A stretch of 64,000 bases of DNA from JAICJR01 sp963848495 (GTDB lineage Bacteria; Actinomycetota; Thermoleophilia; Solirubrobacterales; Thermoleophilaceae): the NCBI GenBank assembly GCA_963848495.1, contig CAWKDV010000004.1, positions 1,054,001-1,118,000 on the forward strand, read 5' to 3'. This document shows, one piece after another, positions 1 through 8,373 of the stretch. A program made the position numbers and the translations under genes. Under the pieces are notes generated by a model that saw nothing but the letters and a program-made list of their open reading frames with translations, was not told the origin of the DNA and searched no databases. Position 1 is the first letter of the stretch. The number at the start of each line of letters is the position of its first letter.

Positions 1-2
1 TG

Positions 3-215
3 CTGCAGATCCAGACCGCTGACGCCGACGCGTTCTGGTCACGCGCCCTGGACGCGGGCGCCGAGGCGCACCACGAGCTGGCCGACCAGTTCTGGGGCGA
101 GCGCCAGGGCCAGCTCACCGATCCCTACGGCCACCGCTGGAACGTCGCCCAGCGGGTGCGCGACGTGCCGCAGGACGAGATAGTCGCGGCGGCGGCGCGG
201 ATCTTCGGCGGTTAG
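3..215 (+). CDS. VOC/PhnB-like glyoxalase-fold protein, C-terminal part
   Basis: This is the last 70 residues of a protein whose start lies left of the window. The tail DPYGHRWNVAQRVRDV followed by a VPQDEI-type helix is the usual ending of PhnB-like vicinal-oxygen-chelate proteins, which normally run 130-160 residues, so about half is present. In this group the last beta strand (YGHRW) supplies a fold or metal position, but many members have no known substrate, so no reaction is assigned. It ends with TAG at 213-215. The next gene converges on it, with a stem-loop between them. Confidence 0.7.
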   Translation: MQIQTADADAFWSRALDAGAEAHHELADQFWGERQGQLTDPYGHRWNVAQRVRDVPQDEIVAAAARIFGG

Positions 216-233
216 GCGCCGGCGAACGCCGCT

Positions 234-272
234 GTCAGGAGTTGGGGGCATATAGACCCCCCAAAACCTGAC
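234..272. terminator. stem-loop between convergent genes
   Basis: GTCAGG (234-239) pairs with CCTGAC (267-272), and inside it TTGGGGG (242-248) pairs with CCCCCAA (258-264) around a 9-nt loop. No T-run follows on either strand. It sits between the VOC stop and the HD-GYP stop, so a two-way transcription terminator is the simplest reading. The segment around it is flanked by 10-bp direct repeats TTAGGCGCCG at 212-221 and 344-353. Nothing else is seen in 216-355. Confidence 0.5.
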
Positions 273-355
273 GGCACGCCTCAGGCCGCCCTCATTGCCG
301 CCGTAAAACGCCCGCGCACCCAGCCGGCGCGCGGCACGAACACTTAGGCGCCGAG

Positions 356-1555
356 CTAAGGGCCTGCGTCCGCCTCGAGCCCCGCCTCGATCACCGAGAC
401 GACCTCGGGGTCGAACTGGGTGCCCGCGCAGCTCGCCAGCTCGCGCACGGCCAGCTCGAGGGTGGTGCCGGGGCGGTAGGGGCGGTCGGTAGTGAGCGCG
501 CCGAGGGCGTCGCAGGCGGCGACGATGCGGCTGGGCAGCGGGATGCGCTCGCCGGCGAGGCCGTCGGGGTAGCCGCTGCCGTCCCAGCGCTCGTGGTGGG
601 CGCGCACGAGCGGCGCCACCGCCTCGAGGCCCGGCACGGCGGACACGATCTCGAAGCTCCAGACCGGGTGCATGGCCATCACGTCGCGCTCGCCGGGCGT
701 GAGCCTCCGCGGCGCGTGGAGGATGTCGCGCGGCACGCGCATCTTGCCGACGTCGTGGAGCGCCGCCGTGAGCTCGAGCTCGTAGGTGGACACGCGGTCG
801 AGGCCGAGCTGGTCGCCTACCCACGCCGCCAGCGCCAGGACGTCGTCGGCGTGGCGGCTCGTGTAGGGGTCGGTGCGGCTCACGGCCTCGAGCAGGAGCA
901 GCACCTCGGCGCCGGTGTCGGCGTCGGTTAGCTCGCGCCGGCGCCTGTGCTCGAGTGCCGTGCCCGCGAGACCGCCGAGCTCGGACAGCAGGTCGAGCTC
1001 GCTGCGCTGCACGCGCGGCGCGCCCTCGCCGAAGCGCAGCGACAGCACGCCGCGCACGGCCCCGTGCCAGACGATCGGGGTGGCTGCGGCGACCTCGGTG
1101 TCGAGCGCCTCGCCGCCGTCCTGGCGCGCGAAACGCCCGCCGGGCACAGCCACCGGCCGGCCCTCGGACAGCGCTCGCAGCGCCAGCTCGTGGCCCTCCG
1201 GCAGCGGTTCCCCCACCGCCTCCGGACCCAGCCCGTGCTGGGCGACCACGACGATCCGGCGGCGTCCCTCCCCACGAAGCAGGATGCAGGCCTCCTCGGC
1301 GCCGAGCAGCGTCGCGCTCCGCAGCGCGAGCCGGTCGAGGGAGAGGGCGGCGTAGGCGAGCTCCATTCGCGCCGGAGCGGCCGGGGACTGGGACGTGGGC
1401 GCCTGCGCCGGCTCCGCCAGGGGCGGCGGCGGAGCCGGCTCATGCAGCGCCCGATCCGAGGCGTTCGCCACCCGCAGCAGCGGCAACACGACCACATACG
1501 CCATGACTGCGGCGGTCAGGTAGGCCCCGGCGCCGATCAGAGCCAAGTGGGGCAC
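356..1555 (-). CDS. Membrane-anchored GAF/HD-GYP protein, probable c-di-GMP phosphodiesterase
   Basis: The 399-residue protein starts with a transmembrane helix (about residues 5-28) and a Pro/Ala-rich linker (36-62). A GAF-like sensor region (about 70-205) and a C-terminal HD-GYP domain (about 215-395) follow. The metal-binding HD pair is H267-D268 in LHDVGK, the HHERWDGSGYP segment spans 320-330, and GYP is 328-330, so the active site looks intact. HD-GYP enzymes hydrolyse c-di-GMP to pGpG or GMP; the GAF part may sense a small ligand. The start is GTG at 1555, chosen because AGGGAGG lies 7 nt upstream. GGDEF, GGDEF-EAL and PilZ genes elsewhere in the window suggest an active c-di-GMP network. 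Confidence 0.88.
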   Translation of the reverse strand: MPHLALIGAGAYLTAAVMAYVVVLPLLRVANASDRALHEPAPPPPLAEPAQAPTSQSPAAPARMELAYAALSLDRLALRSATLLGAEEACILLRGEGRRRIVVVAQHGLGPEAVGEPLPEGHELALRALSEGRPVAVPGGRFARQDGGEALDTEVAAATPIVWHGAVRGVLSLRFGEGAPRVQRSELDLLSELGGLAGTALEHRRRRELTDADTGAEVLLLLEAVSRTDPYTSRHADDVLALAAWVGDQLGLDRVSTYELELTAALHDVGKMRVPRDILHAPRRLTPGERDVMAMHPVWSFEIVSAVPGLEAVAPLVRAHHERWDGSGYPDGLAGERIPLPSRIVAACDALGALTTDRPYRPGTTLELAVRELASCAGTQFDPEVVSVIEAGLEADAGP

Positions 1556-1700
1556 AAACGCGCCTCCCTATGAGCTCTCTACGACGATCGACGGGTTGTC
1601 CCGCACTGCCGGACCGCGTTCAAGGCGGGCGTCCTGAATGCACGGGCTCGGGCGAGCCGGTGCGCCGGGTTTGCGCGGGAACGGGTCCTCGGAGCCGGCG

Positions 1701-1997
1701 CTAGGCCGCGGCCATGACTTGCGGCTCGCGCGTGGGGCCGCAGTAGGTGATCTGCTCGTAGAGGGCGTCGGCCTCGGCGTCGGAGACGCGTCCGGAGCTC
1801 ACCAGGAGCGACAGTCCCACGGCGGCCTTCAGCCGCAGCGACTTGATCTCGTCGTCCTCGCCTTGCCGCGCCAGCAGCAGGCCCTCAGCGCAGTCGTCGA
1901 ACAGGAGGCGCTCCTCAGGGCAGAGCGCCATCTCGGTGGCGAGAACCCCGAGCTTGGTCCGCACTCGGCGGTAGGCGGTGTAGCGGCGCTCGGTCAC
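1701..1997 (-). CDS. Small acidic hypothetical protein
   Basis: This frame encodes 98 residues from a GTG start (VTERRYTAYRRV). It is helical and charged, with no signal peptide or membrane segment. A CPEERLLFDDCAEGLLLARQ stretch is followed by an acidic EDDEI turn. I do not recognise the family. It lies 41 nt downstream of the flippase-like gene on the same strand, so the two may be cotranscribed. An in-frame extension upstream exists, but it would overlap the neighbour and reads as low-complexity Arg/Ala/Gly, so the short form is preferred. Confidence 0.55.
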   Translation of the reverse strand: MTERRYTAYRRVRTKLGVLATEMALCPEERLLFDDCAEGLLLARQGEDDEIKSLRLKAAVGLSLLVSSGRVSDAEADALYEQITYCGPTREPQVMAAA

Positions 1998-2038
1998 GGT
2001 GGCCCCGTGACTGCCCGGTGCAGGGGCAACCGAAACCC

Positions 2039-3220
2039 CTACGCGGGTTGCGCGGAATCCGCGGGATCTCCGGCCCTCCAGCTCCCGACCGTGCGCCGGA
2101 GCTGGAAGTACGCGACCAGGCCCGGCAGCGTCGGCAGCCAGAATGACAGCGCGCGATACGTGAGCACGGCGAGCACGGCGGTGCCGCCGTTCACGCCGAA
2201 GCCGATGAAGCTGCCGATCATGCCGCCCTCCACGCCGCCCACCCCGCCGGGCAGCGGGATCACGTTGGCGAGCGTGCCCACGAAGTAGGCCATCACGACG
2301 ACGGCGATCTGGGGCGAGTAGCCGAAGGCGTGGAAGCAGGCCCAGAGCGTGGCGATGTCGAACGCCCAGTAGCCCACCGCGCCGAGCAGCCCGAGCCGCG
2401 GGTGGCGGACGAGCTCGACCGCGGTCTCCACGCCGTCGTGGATCGTGTTCGGGATGGTGGAGGCGTGCGTGATCATCCGGCGCCGCCTGTCCGAGCCGTC
2501 GTTGAAGCGCGACAGCCAGCGAGAGAAGTCGTCGGGCAGCAGCCTGAAGGCGAGGGCGAGGACGATCACGCCGGCGCCGAAGGCGGCGGGAACGAGCGTC
2601 AGGCCGGTCGGAGCCCTGCCGGGGAACAGCCCGAAGTGGAGCCCCAGGCCGCCGATCAGGAGCGCGCCCATGTAGACGGCGTAGAGCAGGATCTCGAAGC
2701 TGGCCAGGCGCCGCGCGACGACGGTGCCGCCGAGGCCGGCCGCCCGGAGCGCCCAGGCGGTGAGCGCCACACCGCCCGCACCCGCGGCCGCGAACAGCTT
2801 GGTGGCCACGAGGCCGGCCATCGTGATCTCGTAGCTCGCGCGCCAGTCGATGCGCACCCCGCCGCAGGAGAACACGACCCGGAAGACGGCGATGTAGCTC
2901 GCGATCGAGATCGCCTCGAGGCAGACGCCGAGCAGGAGCCACGACTTGTCGCCGCGCTCGAGGCGGTGGAGCGTGTCGCCGAGGCCGGTGATCTGCGGCA
3001 GCACCGCGAAGACGAAGATCGTGCCGGCCACCACCACGAGCAGTCCGACGAAGAGGCGCTTGTGATCGCGCACGAAGTCGCCGAAGGTGCTCTCCTGCGG
3101 CTCGCGGATGTTCTCGGGAGCCGCCACGTCGTCGGGCGCGGAGCCGCCGAAGCGATCACGACCGAGGCAGTCGCGTCGCGGCGCCTCGTGCTGAGCCGTG
3201 CGCTCCTCGGTCGCACCCAT
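2039..3220 (-). CDS. Lysylphosphatidylglycerol synthase TM-region family (UPF0104/YbhN-like) membrane protein
   Basis: This 393-residue polytopic membrane protein has about eight helices starting near residue 50 (KRLFVGLLVVVAGTIFVF). The PLPGGVGGVEGG segment near residue 325 is the hallmark of the lysylphosphatidylglycerol synthase transmembrane / YbhN family. Relatives move or flip lipids or sugar-lipids. The catalytic aminoacyl-transferase domain of MprF is absent, so it is not a complete lysyl-PG synthase. The first 45 residues are a charged cytoplasmic tail. The ATG at 3220 has no strong ribosome site, so the exact start is less certain than the identity. Confidence 0.85.
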   Translation of the reverse strand: MGATEERTAQHEAPRRDCLGRDRFGGSAPDDVAAPENIREPQESTFGDFVRDHKRLFVGLLVVVAGTIFVFAVLPQITGLGDTLHRLERGDKSWLLLGVCLEAISIASYIAVFRVVFSCGGVRIDWRASYEITMAGLVATKLFAAAGAGGVALTAWALRAAGLGGTVVARRLASFEILLYAVYMGALLIGGLGLHFGLFPGRAPTGLTLVPAAFGAGVIVLALAFRLLPDDFSRWLSRFNDGSDRRRRMITHASTIPNTIHDGVETAVELVRHPRLGLLGAVGYWAFDIATLWACFHAFGYSPQIAVVVMAYFVGTLANVIPLPGGVGGVEGGMIGSFIGFGVNGGTAVLAVLTYRALSFWLPTLPGLVAYFQLRRTVGSWRAGDPADSAQPA

Positions 3221-3247
3221 ACCGACTGTGATCGTACTTTCGGCGGC

Positions 3248-4309
3248 TCAGGAACCGACGGGCGCGGTGACCCGGATCTCCTGGCGCGGCGCGCGGCCGA
3301 CCCGCTTGCGCTCGATCAGGCGCTGGTCGGCGCGGCGGAACAGCTCGTCGGAGTCGTGGCCGTCTTCCGGCGCGACGGCCCAGCCGAAGGTGGCCCGCAC
3401 GGCGCCCACGCCCGGCGGCATCGGAGCGTGCTCGATCACATCGTCGAGGCCGGCGACCACCCGGCTGACGCCCTCGTGCCCGGCGCCGGGCGCGATCAGC
3501 GCGAACTCGTCGCCGCCGATGCGGGCGAGGCAGTCGCCGTCGCGCACGACGGCGCCGCAGGCCTCGGCCACCGAGCTCAGCACCGTGTCGCCGACCGGGT
3601 GGCCGTGAACGTCGTTGATCAGCTTGAAGTCGTTGAAGTCGAACACCACGAGCGCGACGCCCGTGCCCTGACCGGCGTCGAGCGCGGCGGCGAGCGCGCG
3701 GTCGAAGGTGCGGCGGTTGTGCACGCCGGTGAGGGGATCGCGCTCGGCCATCGAGCGCTGGTGGGCCTCGGCGCGCAGCAGGCGCCGCTTGAGGATCCCC
3801 ATCGCGCTGGTCGCGCAGATCACGGCCACGGCGAACATGAGCACGCGGCCCGGGTAGCCGATGCGAACCGCGTTCTTGTCGTACAGGAGCGGGCTGGCGT
3901 AGGTGGCCAGGAACGGCACGACGAGCGGCCAGGCCAGCCGCGGCGGGAAGAAGTAGGCGATGAACAGGATCGTGAGGAGGAGCACCGGCGTGATGAAGCT
4001 CTGCGCGCCGCCGGTGGACCACAAGGCCACCGCCACCACGGGCATCATCAGGGCGGTGACGAGCGCGCGCAGCTCGATCGACATCGTGCGGCCGCTCACG
4101 CCCAGCCAGATCGAGAACGCGCCCCAGGCCAGCGCGAAGCCGGCAAGGCCGAGCTCGACGGGCAGGTGGGTGCGCGAGCTGCCCGGCAGGGTGATCGCGA
4201 CCAGCGCGAACACCGCAGTCGCGAGCCACATCACACCGGACGTGAGGTCGGGCAGCGGGCCATCGCCAAGGGCGTGCACCCGCGAGGGGGAGTTGGCGTG
4301 AAAACGCAT
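3248..4309 (-). CDS. Membrane GGDEF diguanylate cyclase
   Basis: The 353-residue protein has about six hydrophobic helices in the first 180 residues (a MASE-like sensor region without a family I can name), then a GGDEF domain. The signature is RIGGDEF at about 263-269. An inhibitory-site RxxD (RDGD) lies five residues before GGDEF, so both active site and product-inhibition site look intact and it should make c-di-GMP from two GTP. The domain opens with the usual DPLTGVHNRR at about residue 190. The start is placed at ATG 4309; no clear Shine-Dalgarno is seen and a GTG slightly upstream is possible. Confidence 0.85.
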   Translation of the reverse strand: MRFHANSPSRVHALGDGPLPDLTSGVMWLATAVFALVAITLPGSSRTHLPVELGLAGFALAWGAFSIWLGVSGRTMSIELRALVTALMMPVVAVALWSTGGAQSFITPVLLLTILFIAYFFPPRLAWPLVVPFLATYASPLLYDKNAVRIGYPGRVLMFAVAVICATSAMGILKRRLLRAEAHQRSMAERDPLTGVHNRRTFDRALAAALDAGQGTGVALVVFDFNDFKLINDVHGHPVGDTVLSSVAEACGAVVRDGDCLARIGGDEFALIAPGAGHEGVSRVVAGLDDVIEHAPMPPGVGAVRATFGWAVAPEDGHDSDELFRRADQRLIERKRVGRAPRQEIRVTAPVGS

Positions 4310-4383
4310 ACGGGAGCCGGTAACCACATCGGGCGAAACGGCTCCCAACTTGAGTACCCCGGCCGGGGGGTATGGACGGGTTG

Positions 4384-4908
4384 CTACAGATGGAAGTCGC
4401 CGCCGCAGGCGGCCCAGGCGCCCCGCCCCGCTCGCCGCGCCGCCCGAGCGTCCGCCGCCAGGCGTGCGAAGAGCGAGACCGGCCGGCCGGCGAAGACGTA
4501 GGTCGTGGCCCAGCCCGAGCGCAGCTGCTCCTCCTCGAGCAGACGGCCGTCGGCCAGCCAGACGTAGGCGAGCAGCCGCCCGTAGCGGTCCACGCGGTCC
4601 TGTCCCGGGTCGGTCGCGAGCTGGATGCGCGCGCCGGGCGGCGCGAGCCGGCGCATGTTCGCCGAGGCCTGCGGGCCCCCGCACTCCACCGGCGTTCCCG
4701 GCCGGTGGGTCTCGGGCGTGTCGATGCCGAGGAGGCGCACGTAGAAGCTGCGCCCGCCCGCGGCCGCCACGAGCGTGTCGCCGTCGACCGAGCGCACGAC
4801 CCGGGCGCTCACGCGGCCGCCGCTCGCGGAGTGCCGGCCGCCGCCCGGCAGCAGCAGCCACACCGCGAGCGCCGCGGCCACGAGCGCGAATGTCAGCGAT
4901 CGCCTCAT
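4384..4908 (-). CDS. Secreted or membrane-anchored thermonuclease (SNase) family protein
   Basis: The protein has 174 residues, with an N-terminal hydrophobic segment (residues 4-22) that works as a signal peptide or anchor. It continues as a staphylococcal-nuclease OB fold. The conserved stretches are VDGDTL, VRLLGIDTPE (metal-binding Asp and catalytic Arg/Glu region) and DRYGRLLAYVW. These match small extracellular Ca-dependent nucleases that cleave DNA and RNA. The C-terminal Ala/Arg-rich helix up to GAWAACG is normal for the family. It lies between the diguanylate cyclase and a divergent peptidase gene, and nothing ties it to either. Confidence 0.85.
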   Translation of the reverse strand: MRRSLTFALVAAALAVWLLLPGGGRHSASGGRVSARVVRSVDGDTLVAAAGGRSFYVRLLGIDTPETHRPGTPVECGGPQASANMRRLAPPGARIQLATDPGQDRVDRYGRLLAYVWLADGRLLEEEQLRSGWATTYVFAGRPVSLFARLAADARAARRAGRGAWAACGGDFHL

Positions 4909-4998
4909 ACCTCATCAAGGGGATTTGGCGCCTTTCCCCTCCCCCGGCAATGGTGAAGCCGTTATGACTAACCACTCCCGACCAAACGGAGCAGAGGC

Positions 4999-5778
4999 AT
5001 GCCACGCGCACGACTCGAGCGGAAGATCCAGGGCTACGGCTGGACGCCCGACATGCCGGACGGCCGCGACTACGTCTACGCAGCCCCCGGGCCGGTGCTC
5101 GACAAGCTGCCCGCGCGGGTGGACCTGCGCAAGGAGTGCCCCGCCGTCTACGACCAGGGCCAGCTCGGTTCGTGCACGGGCAACGCCATCGCCGGGGCGC
5201 TCGAGTTCGACCAGATGAAGGAGAAGCAGCGCAACCCGTTCACCCCCTCTCGCCTCTTCATCTACTACAACGAGCGGGTCATCGAGCACACGGTCGACTC
5301 GGACAGCGGGGCTCAGATCCGCGACGGGATGAAGACGGTGGCCAAGCAGGGCGCCTGCAAGGAGAAGACCTGGCCCTACGACATTGACCGCTTCCGCGAC
5401 GAGCCGCCGAAGGCCGCCTTCGACGAGGCGGACAAGCACCAGGCGATCCGCTACCAGCGACTCAACCAGACGCTCGGCCAGTTCAAGGGCTGTCTCGCCG
5501 AGGGCTTCCCGTTCGTGTTCGGCTTCGTCGTCTACGACAGCTTCGAGTCGGCGGAGGTGGCCAAGACGGGCGAGGTGCCGATGCCGCGCGCCCGCGAGAA
5601 GCAGCTCGGCGGCCACGCGGTGATGGCGGTGGGCTATGACGAGCGCACGCAGCGCTTCTTCGTGCGCAACTCGTGGGGTCCGAAGTGGGGCCTGAAGGGC
5701 TACTTCACCCTCCCCTACCCCTACCTGCTGCAGGCGAGCCTCTCGAGCGACTTCTGGACGGTGCGCTCGGTCGAGTAG
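4999..5778 (+). CDS. C1A (papain-family) cysteine peptidase
   Basis: This 259-residue protein has the full papain triad: Cys59 in QLGSCTGNA, His206 in LGGHAVMAVGYD and Asn224 in RNSWGPKWG, with oxyanion Gln53 in YDQGQLGSC. It has neither a signal peptide nor a typical inhibitory propeptide. The first 35 residues (GYGWTPDMPDGRDY) match the short lead of bacterial cytoplasmic C1 peptidases. GGAG lies 7 nt before the ATG. It stands alone between two minus-strand genes, and its stop abuts the phosphatase stop. The substrate is unknown. Confidence 0.85.
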   Translation: MPRARLERKIQGYGWTPDMPDGRDYVYAAPGPVLDKLPARVDLRKECPAVYDQGQLGSCTGNAIAGALEFDQMKEKQRNPFTPSRLFIYYNERVIEHTVDSDSGAQIRDGMKTVAKQGACKEKTWPYDIDRFRDEPPKAAFDEADKHQAIRYQRLNQTLGQFKGCLAEGFPFVFGFVVYDSFESAEVAKTGEVPMPRAREKQLGGHAVMAVGYDERTQRFFVRNSWGPKWGLKGYFTLPYPYLLQASLSSDFWTVRSVE

Positions 5779-6855
5779 TCAGCTCGCGCGGAGGGCGACG
5801 ATGCAGAGATCATCCGGAAGCGAGCCGCCGGCGAAGCGCTCGGCCTCGCTGCGCAGCTCGCGGATGACCTTCGCGGGCGACTCCCCGCGCAGCTTGGACA
5901 GCGTTCGCTCCACGCGCTCGGTGCCGAACAGCTCTCCCCCGCGCTGACGCGCCTCGGTGAGGCCGTCGGTGAAGGCGAGCAGCCCGGCGCCGGGCGCGAA
6001 GGTGGTGCTCGACGACTCGCAGTCGAGGTAGGCCTCGACCCCGAGCGGGAAGGCCGGGCGGACGTCGTTGAGCGGCTTGCCGTTGTCGAGCCAGAGCGGC
6101 GGCGGGTGACCGGCGAGCGCGTAGGTGAGGGTGTGCGTGACCGGCGTGAAGGCGAGGATCGCGCAGGTGACGAGCATGTCGTCGGGGCGCGGGCCGAGCT
6201 CGAGCAGGGCCGCGTTTGCCAGCTCGAGCAGGCGGCAGGGATCGTCGGTGTAGGGCGCCGAGGTGGCCAGCGCCGTGCGCACGAACGCTGCGCGGCGCGC
6301 GGCCTCGATTCCCTTGCCGGCCACGTCGCCGACCACGACGATCGTGGCGTCGCGCGGCGCCGCCGTGACCAGGTAGAAGTCGCCGGCAGCGCCCTGCTCG
6401 GCGGGCACGTAGCAGCTCGCCAGCTCGAGCGAGGGACGGCGGGGCGCCTCGCGCGGCGCCAGCGCCTGCTGGATCCCGCGCAGCTCGACGAGCTCCGCCT
6501 CCTGTTCCGACACCGTGGTGCTGAGCCGCGCCCGCTGCTCGGACAGCCAGCCGACGAGGTAGGCGGCGGCGCCGAAGATCGCCAGCCGGACGAGCCCCGA
6601 CGTGACGACCGACAGCGACTCGCCCCCGGGATGTATCGCGCGCGCGGCCGCGTAGGCGATCGCGGAGGCGAGCGCGGTGATCAGTCCTCCCGATCGGCCG
6701 AACCAGACCGCCGCCACGAGCGTGGGCAGGATGAACACAGTGCCCGCGGTGGCGACACCGAAGACACGCAGCGCGAAGACCGCGCCGACGAGAAGGGCTA
6801 TGACGATCCAGCGCGCGGCAGCGCTGAGACGGGGACCGTCCCGATCAGCCGGCAG
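5779..6855 (-). CDS. PP2C-type SpoIIE serine phosphatase with membrane sensor
   Basis: Two or more N-terminal membrane helices (DUF4118-like, about residues 10-105) lead through a short coiled linker into a SpoIIE/PP2C phosphatase domain. The metal-binding aspartates appear in GAAGDFY, VVGDVAGKG, FTDGLTEAR and LPDDLCIVAL. Such proteins dephosphorylate anti-sigma-factor antagonists. No partner kinase or antagonist is next to it. No in-frame ATG or GTG lies between the divergent tldD start and the domain. The best start is CTG at 6855, six nt after AGGAAAGGA, giving 358 residues. A longer in-frame extension exists but would run antisense into tldD. Confidence 0.8.
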   Translation of the reverse strand: MPADRDGPRLSAAARWIVIALLVGAVFALRVFGVATAGTVFILPTLVAAVWFGRSGGLITALASAIAYAAARAIHPGGESLSVVTSGLVRLAIFGAAAYLVGWLSEQRARLSTTVSEQEAELVELRGIQQALAPREAPRRPSLELASCYVPAEQGAAGDFYLVTAAPRDATIVVVGDVAGKGIEAARRAAFVRTALATSAPYTDDPCRLLELANAALLELGPRPDDMLVTCAILAFTPVTHTLTYALAGHPPPLWLDNGKPLNDVRPAFPLGVEAYLDCESSSTTFAPGAGLLAFTDGLTEARQRGGELFGTERVERTLSKLRGESPAKVIRELRSEAERFAGGSLPDDLCIVALRAS

Positions 6856-6930
6856 GGCGAATCCTTTCCTGGAGGGCCAGTCCGATCGTAGCCTGGCTCC
6901 CGCGTGAGCGCCAGATAGTCTGCCGCCCTC

Positions 6931-8373
6931 ATGCGCGCCATCCTCGGGGATCTGATGGACGCCGCGGCGGGGCGCTCCGACTATGCCGACGTCCGGCATG
7001 TGCGATCGCTGGCCGAGATCGTGTCGATGCGCACCGGGCGGGTCGATCTTGTGCGCCGCCACGAGGAGGAGGGCTTCGGCGTGCGCGTGAGGATCGCCGG
7101 CGCGTGGGGCTTCGCCGCGGCCCGCGGCAGCACCCGGGCGGCGGCCGAGGATGCGCTGGCGCGTGCGATCGCCGTGGCCGAGGCGCAGCCGCGCGGTGCG
7201 GGCGAGACGGGACCGCTCGCGCCCGAGCGGCCCGCGCAGGGCAGCTACGCCACCGAGCTCGAGATCGACCCGTTCGAGGTCTCGCTCGAGGACAAGCTCG
7301 ACCTGCTCGCGGCCGCCGACGCCGCCATGCGCGGCGACCCGCGCGTTGCGCTCACCACCGCGCACTTCAACGCCTTCTCCGACGACAAGGCCTTCTGCTC
7401 GACCGACGGCGCCTACTGCGAGCAGCGGATCGTGGAGTGCGGCGGCGGCATCTCCGCCACGGCCACGAGCGACAGCGAGACCCAGGTGCGCTCGTATCCG
7501 GGCGCCCACCGCGAGCACGTGAAGCAGGCGGGCTGGGAGCACTTCGTCGGGCTCGACCTGGTGGCCAACGCCCCGCGCGTGGCGGATGAGGCGGTGGCGC
7601 TGCTCAGCGCCGACCAGTGCCCGGCCGAGCGGACCACGCTCATCCTCGACGGCGAGCAGACCGCGCTCCAGGTGCACGAGTCGGTGGGGCACGCGCTCGA
7701 GCTCGACCGCATCCTCGGGCGCGAGGCCTCCTACGCGGGCACGAGCTTCGTCTCGGCGGACGACCTCGACTCGCTGCGCTACGGCTCCGCGGCGATGAAC
7801 GTCACCGCCGACGCGACCGTGCCCGGCGGGCTCGGCACGTTCGGCTGGGACGACGAGGGCGTCGCGGCACACGCGGTCCCGCTCGTCCGCCAGGGCGTCC
7901 TGCGCGGTTTCCTCAGCTCGCGCGAGGCGGCGGCCGAGATCGGGCTCGAGCGCTCGGGCGGCTGCATGCGCGCGGAGGGCTTCGCTCGCCAGCCGATCAT
8001 CCGCATGACCAACGTCAACATCGAGCCGGGCGACGGCGGCACGCTGGACGAGCTGCTCGCGGGCGTGGAGCGCGGGATCTACATGGAGACCAACCGCTCC
8101 TGGTCGATCGACTCGCGCCGGCTCCAGTTCCAGTTCGCCACCGAGATCGCCTGGGAGATCCGCGACGGGCAGCGTGGGCGGCTCCTGCGCAACCCGAGCT
8201 ACGCGGGCGTGACGCCCGAGTTCTGGGCCGGGCTCGACGCGGTGTGCGGGCCGTCCGAGTGGAGGCTCTGGGGCGTGCTCAACTGCGGCAAGGGCGAGCC
8301 GGGCCAGTCGATGCACGTGTCGCACGGCGCCGCGCCGGCCCGCTTCCTGGACGTACAGGTGGGCGTGGCGTGA
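6931..8373 (+). CDS. tldD: TldD-family metalloprotease
   Basis: The 480-residue protein carries the TldD zinc site HESVGH (in VHESVGHALELDR, about residue 249), followed by the Gly-rich C-terminal barrel seen in TldD/PmbA proteins. In E. coli, TldD and TldE form a heterodimer that degrades unfolded peptides, matures microcin B17 and acts on CcdA. The next gene overlaps by 4 nt and encodes the TldE partner, so a heterodimer is very likely here. The ATG start has no strong ribosome site; a second ATG 24 nt downstream is possible. Confidence 0.92.
   Translation: MRAILGDLMDAAAGRSDYADVRHVRSLAEIVSMRTGRVDLVRRHEEEGFGVRVRIAGAWGFAAARGSTRAAAEDALARAIAVAEAQPRGAGETGPLAPERPAQGSYATELEIDPFEVSLEDKLDLLAAADAAMRGDPRVALTTAHFNAFSDDKAFCSTDGAYCEQRIVECGGGISATATSDSETQVRSYPGAHREHVKQAGWEHFVGLDLVANAPRVADEAVALLSADQCPAERTTLILDGEQTALQVHESVGHALELDRILGREASYAGTSFVSADDLDSLRYGSAAMNVTADATVPGGLGTFGWDDEGVAAHAVPLVRQGVLRGFLSSREAAAEIGLERSGGCMRAEGFARQPIIRMTNVNIEPGDGGTLDELLAGVERGIYMETNRSWSIDSRRLQFQFATEIAWEIRDGQRGRLLRNPSYAGVTPEFWAGLDAVCGPSEWRLWGVLNCGKGEPGQSMHVSHGAAPARFLDVQVGVA

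Noticed and set aside
2330..4501. A 723-codon plus-strand frame opposite the flippase and GGDEF genes
   Set aside because: Its composition is the mirror of the real genes (Arg, Glu, Ala, His, Gly rich), with no domain pattern. The minus strand carries clear families.
5779..8325. A very long antisense frame continuing the SpoIIE gene upstream to 8325
   Set aside because: Beyond 6855 it lies antisense to tldD, reads as low-complexity Arg/Ala/Val/His sequence and matches no family. Long shadow frames are expected in such GC-rich coding DNA.
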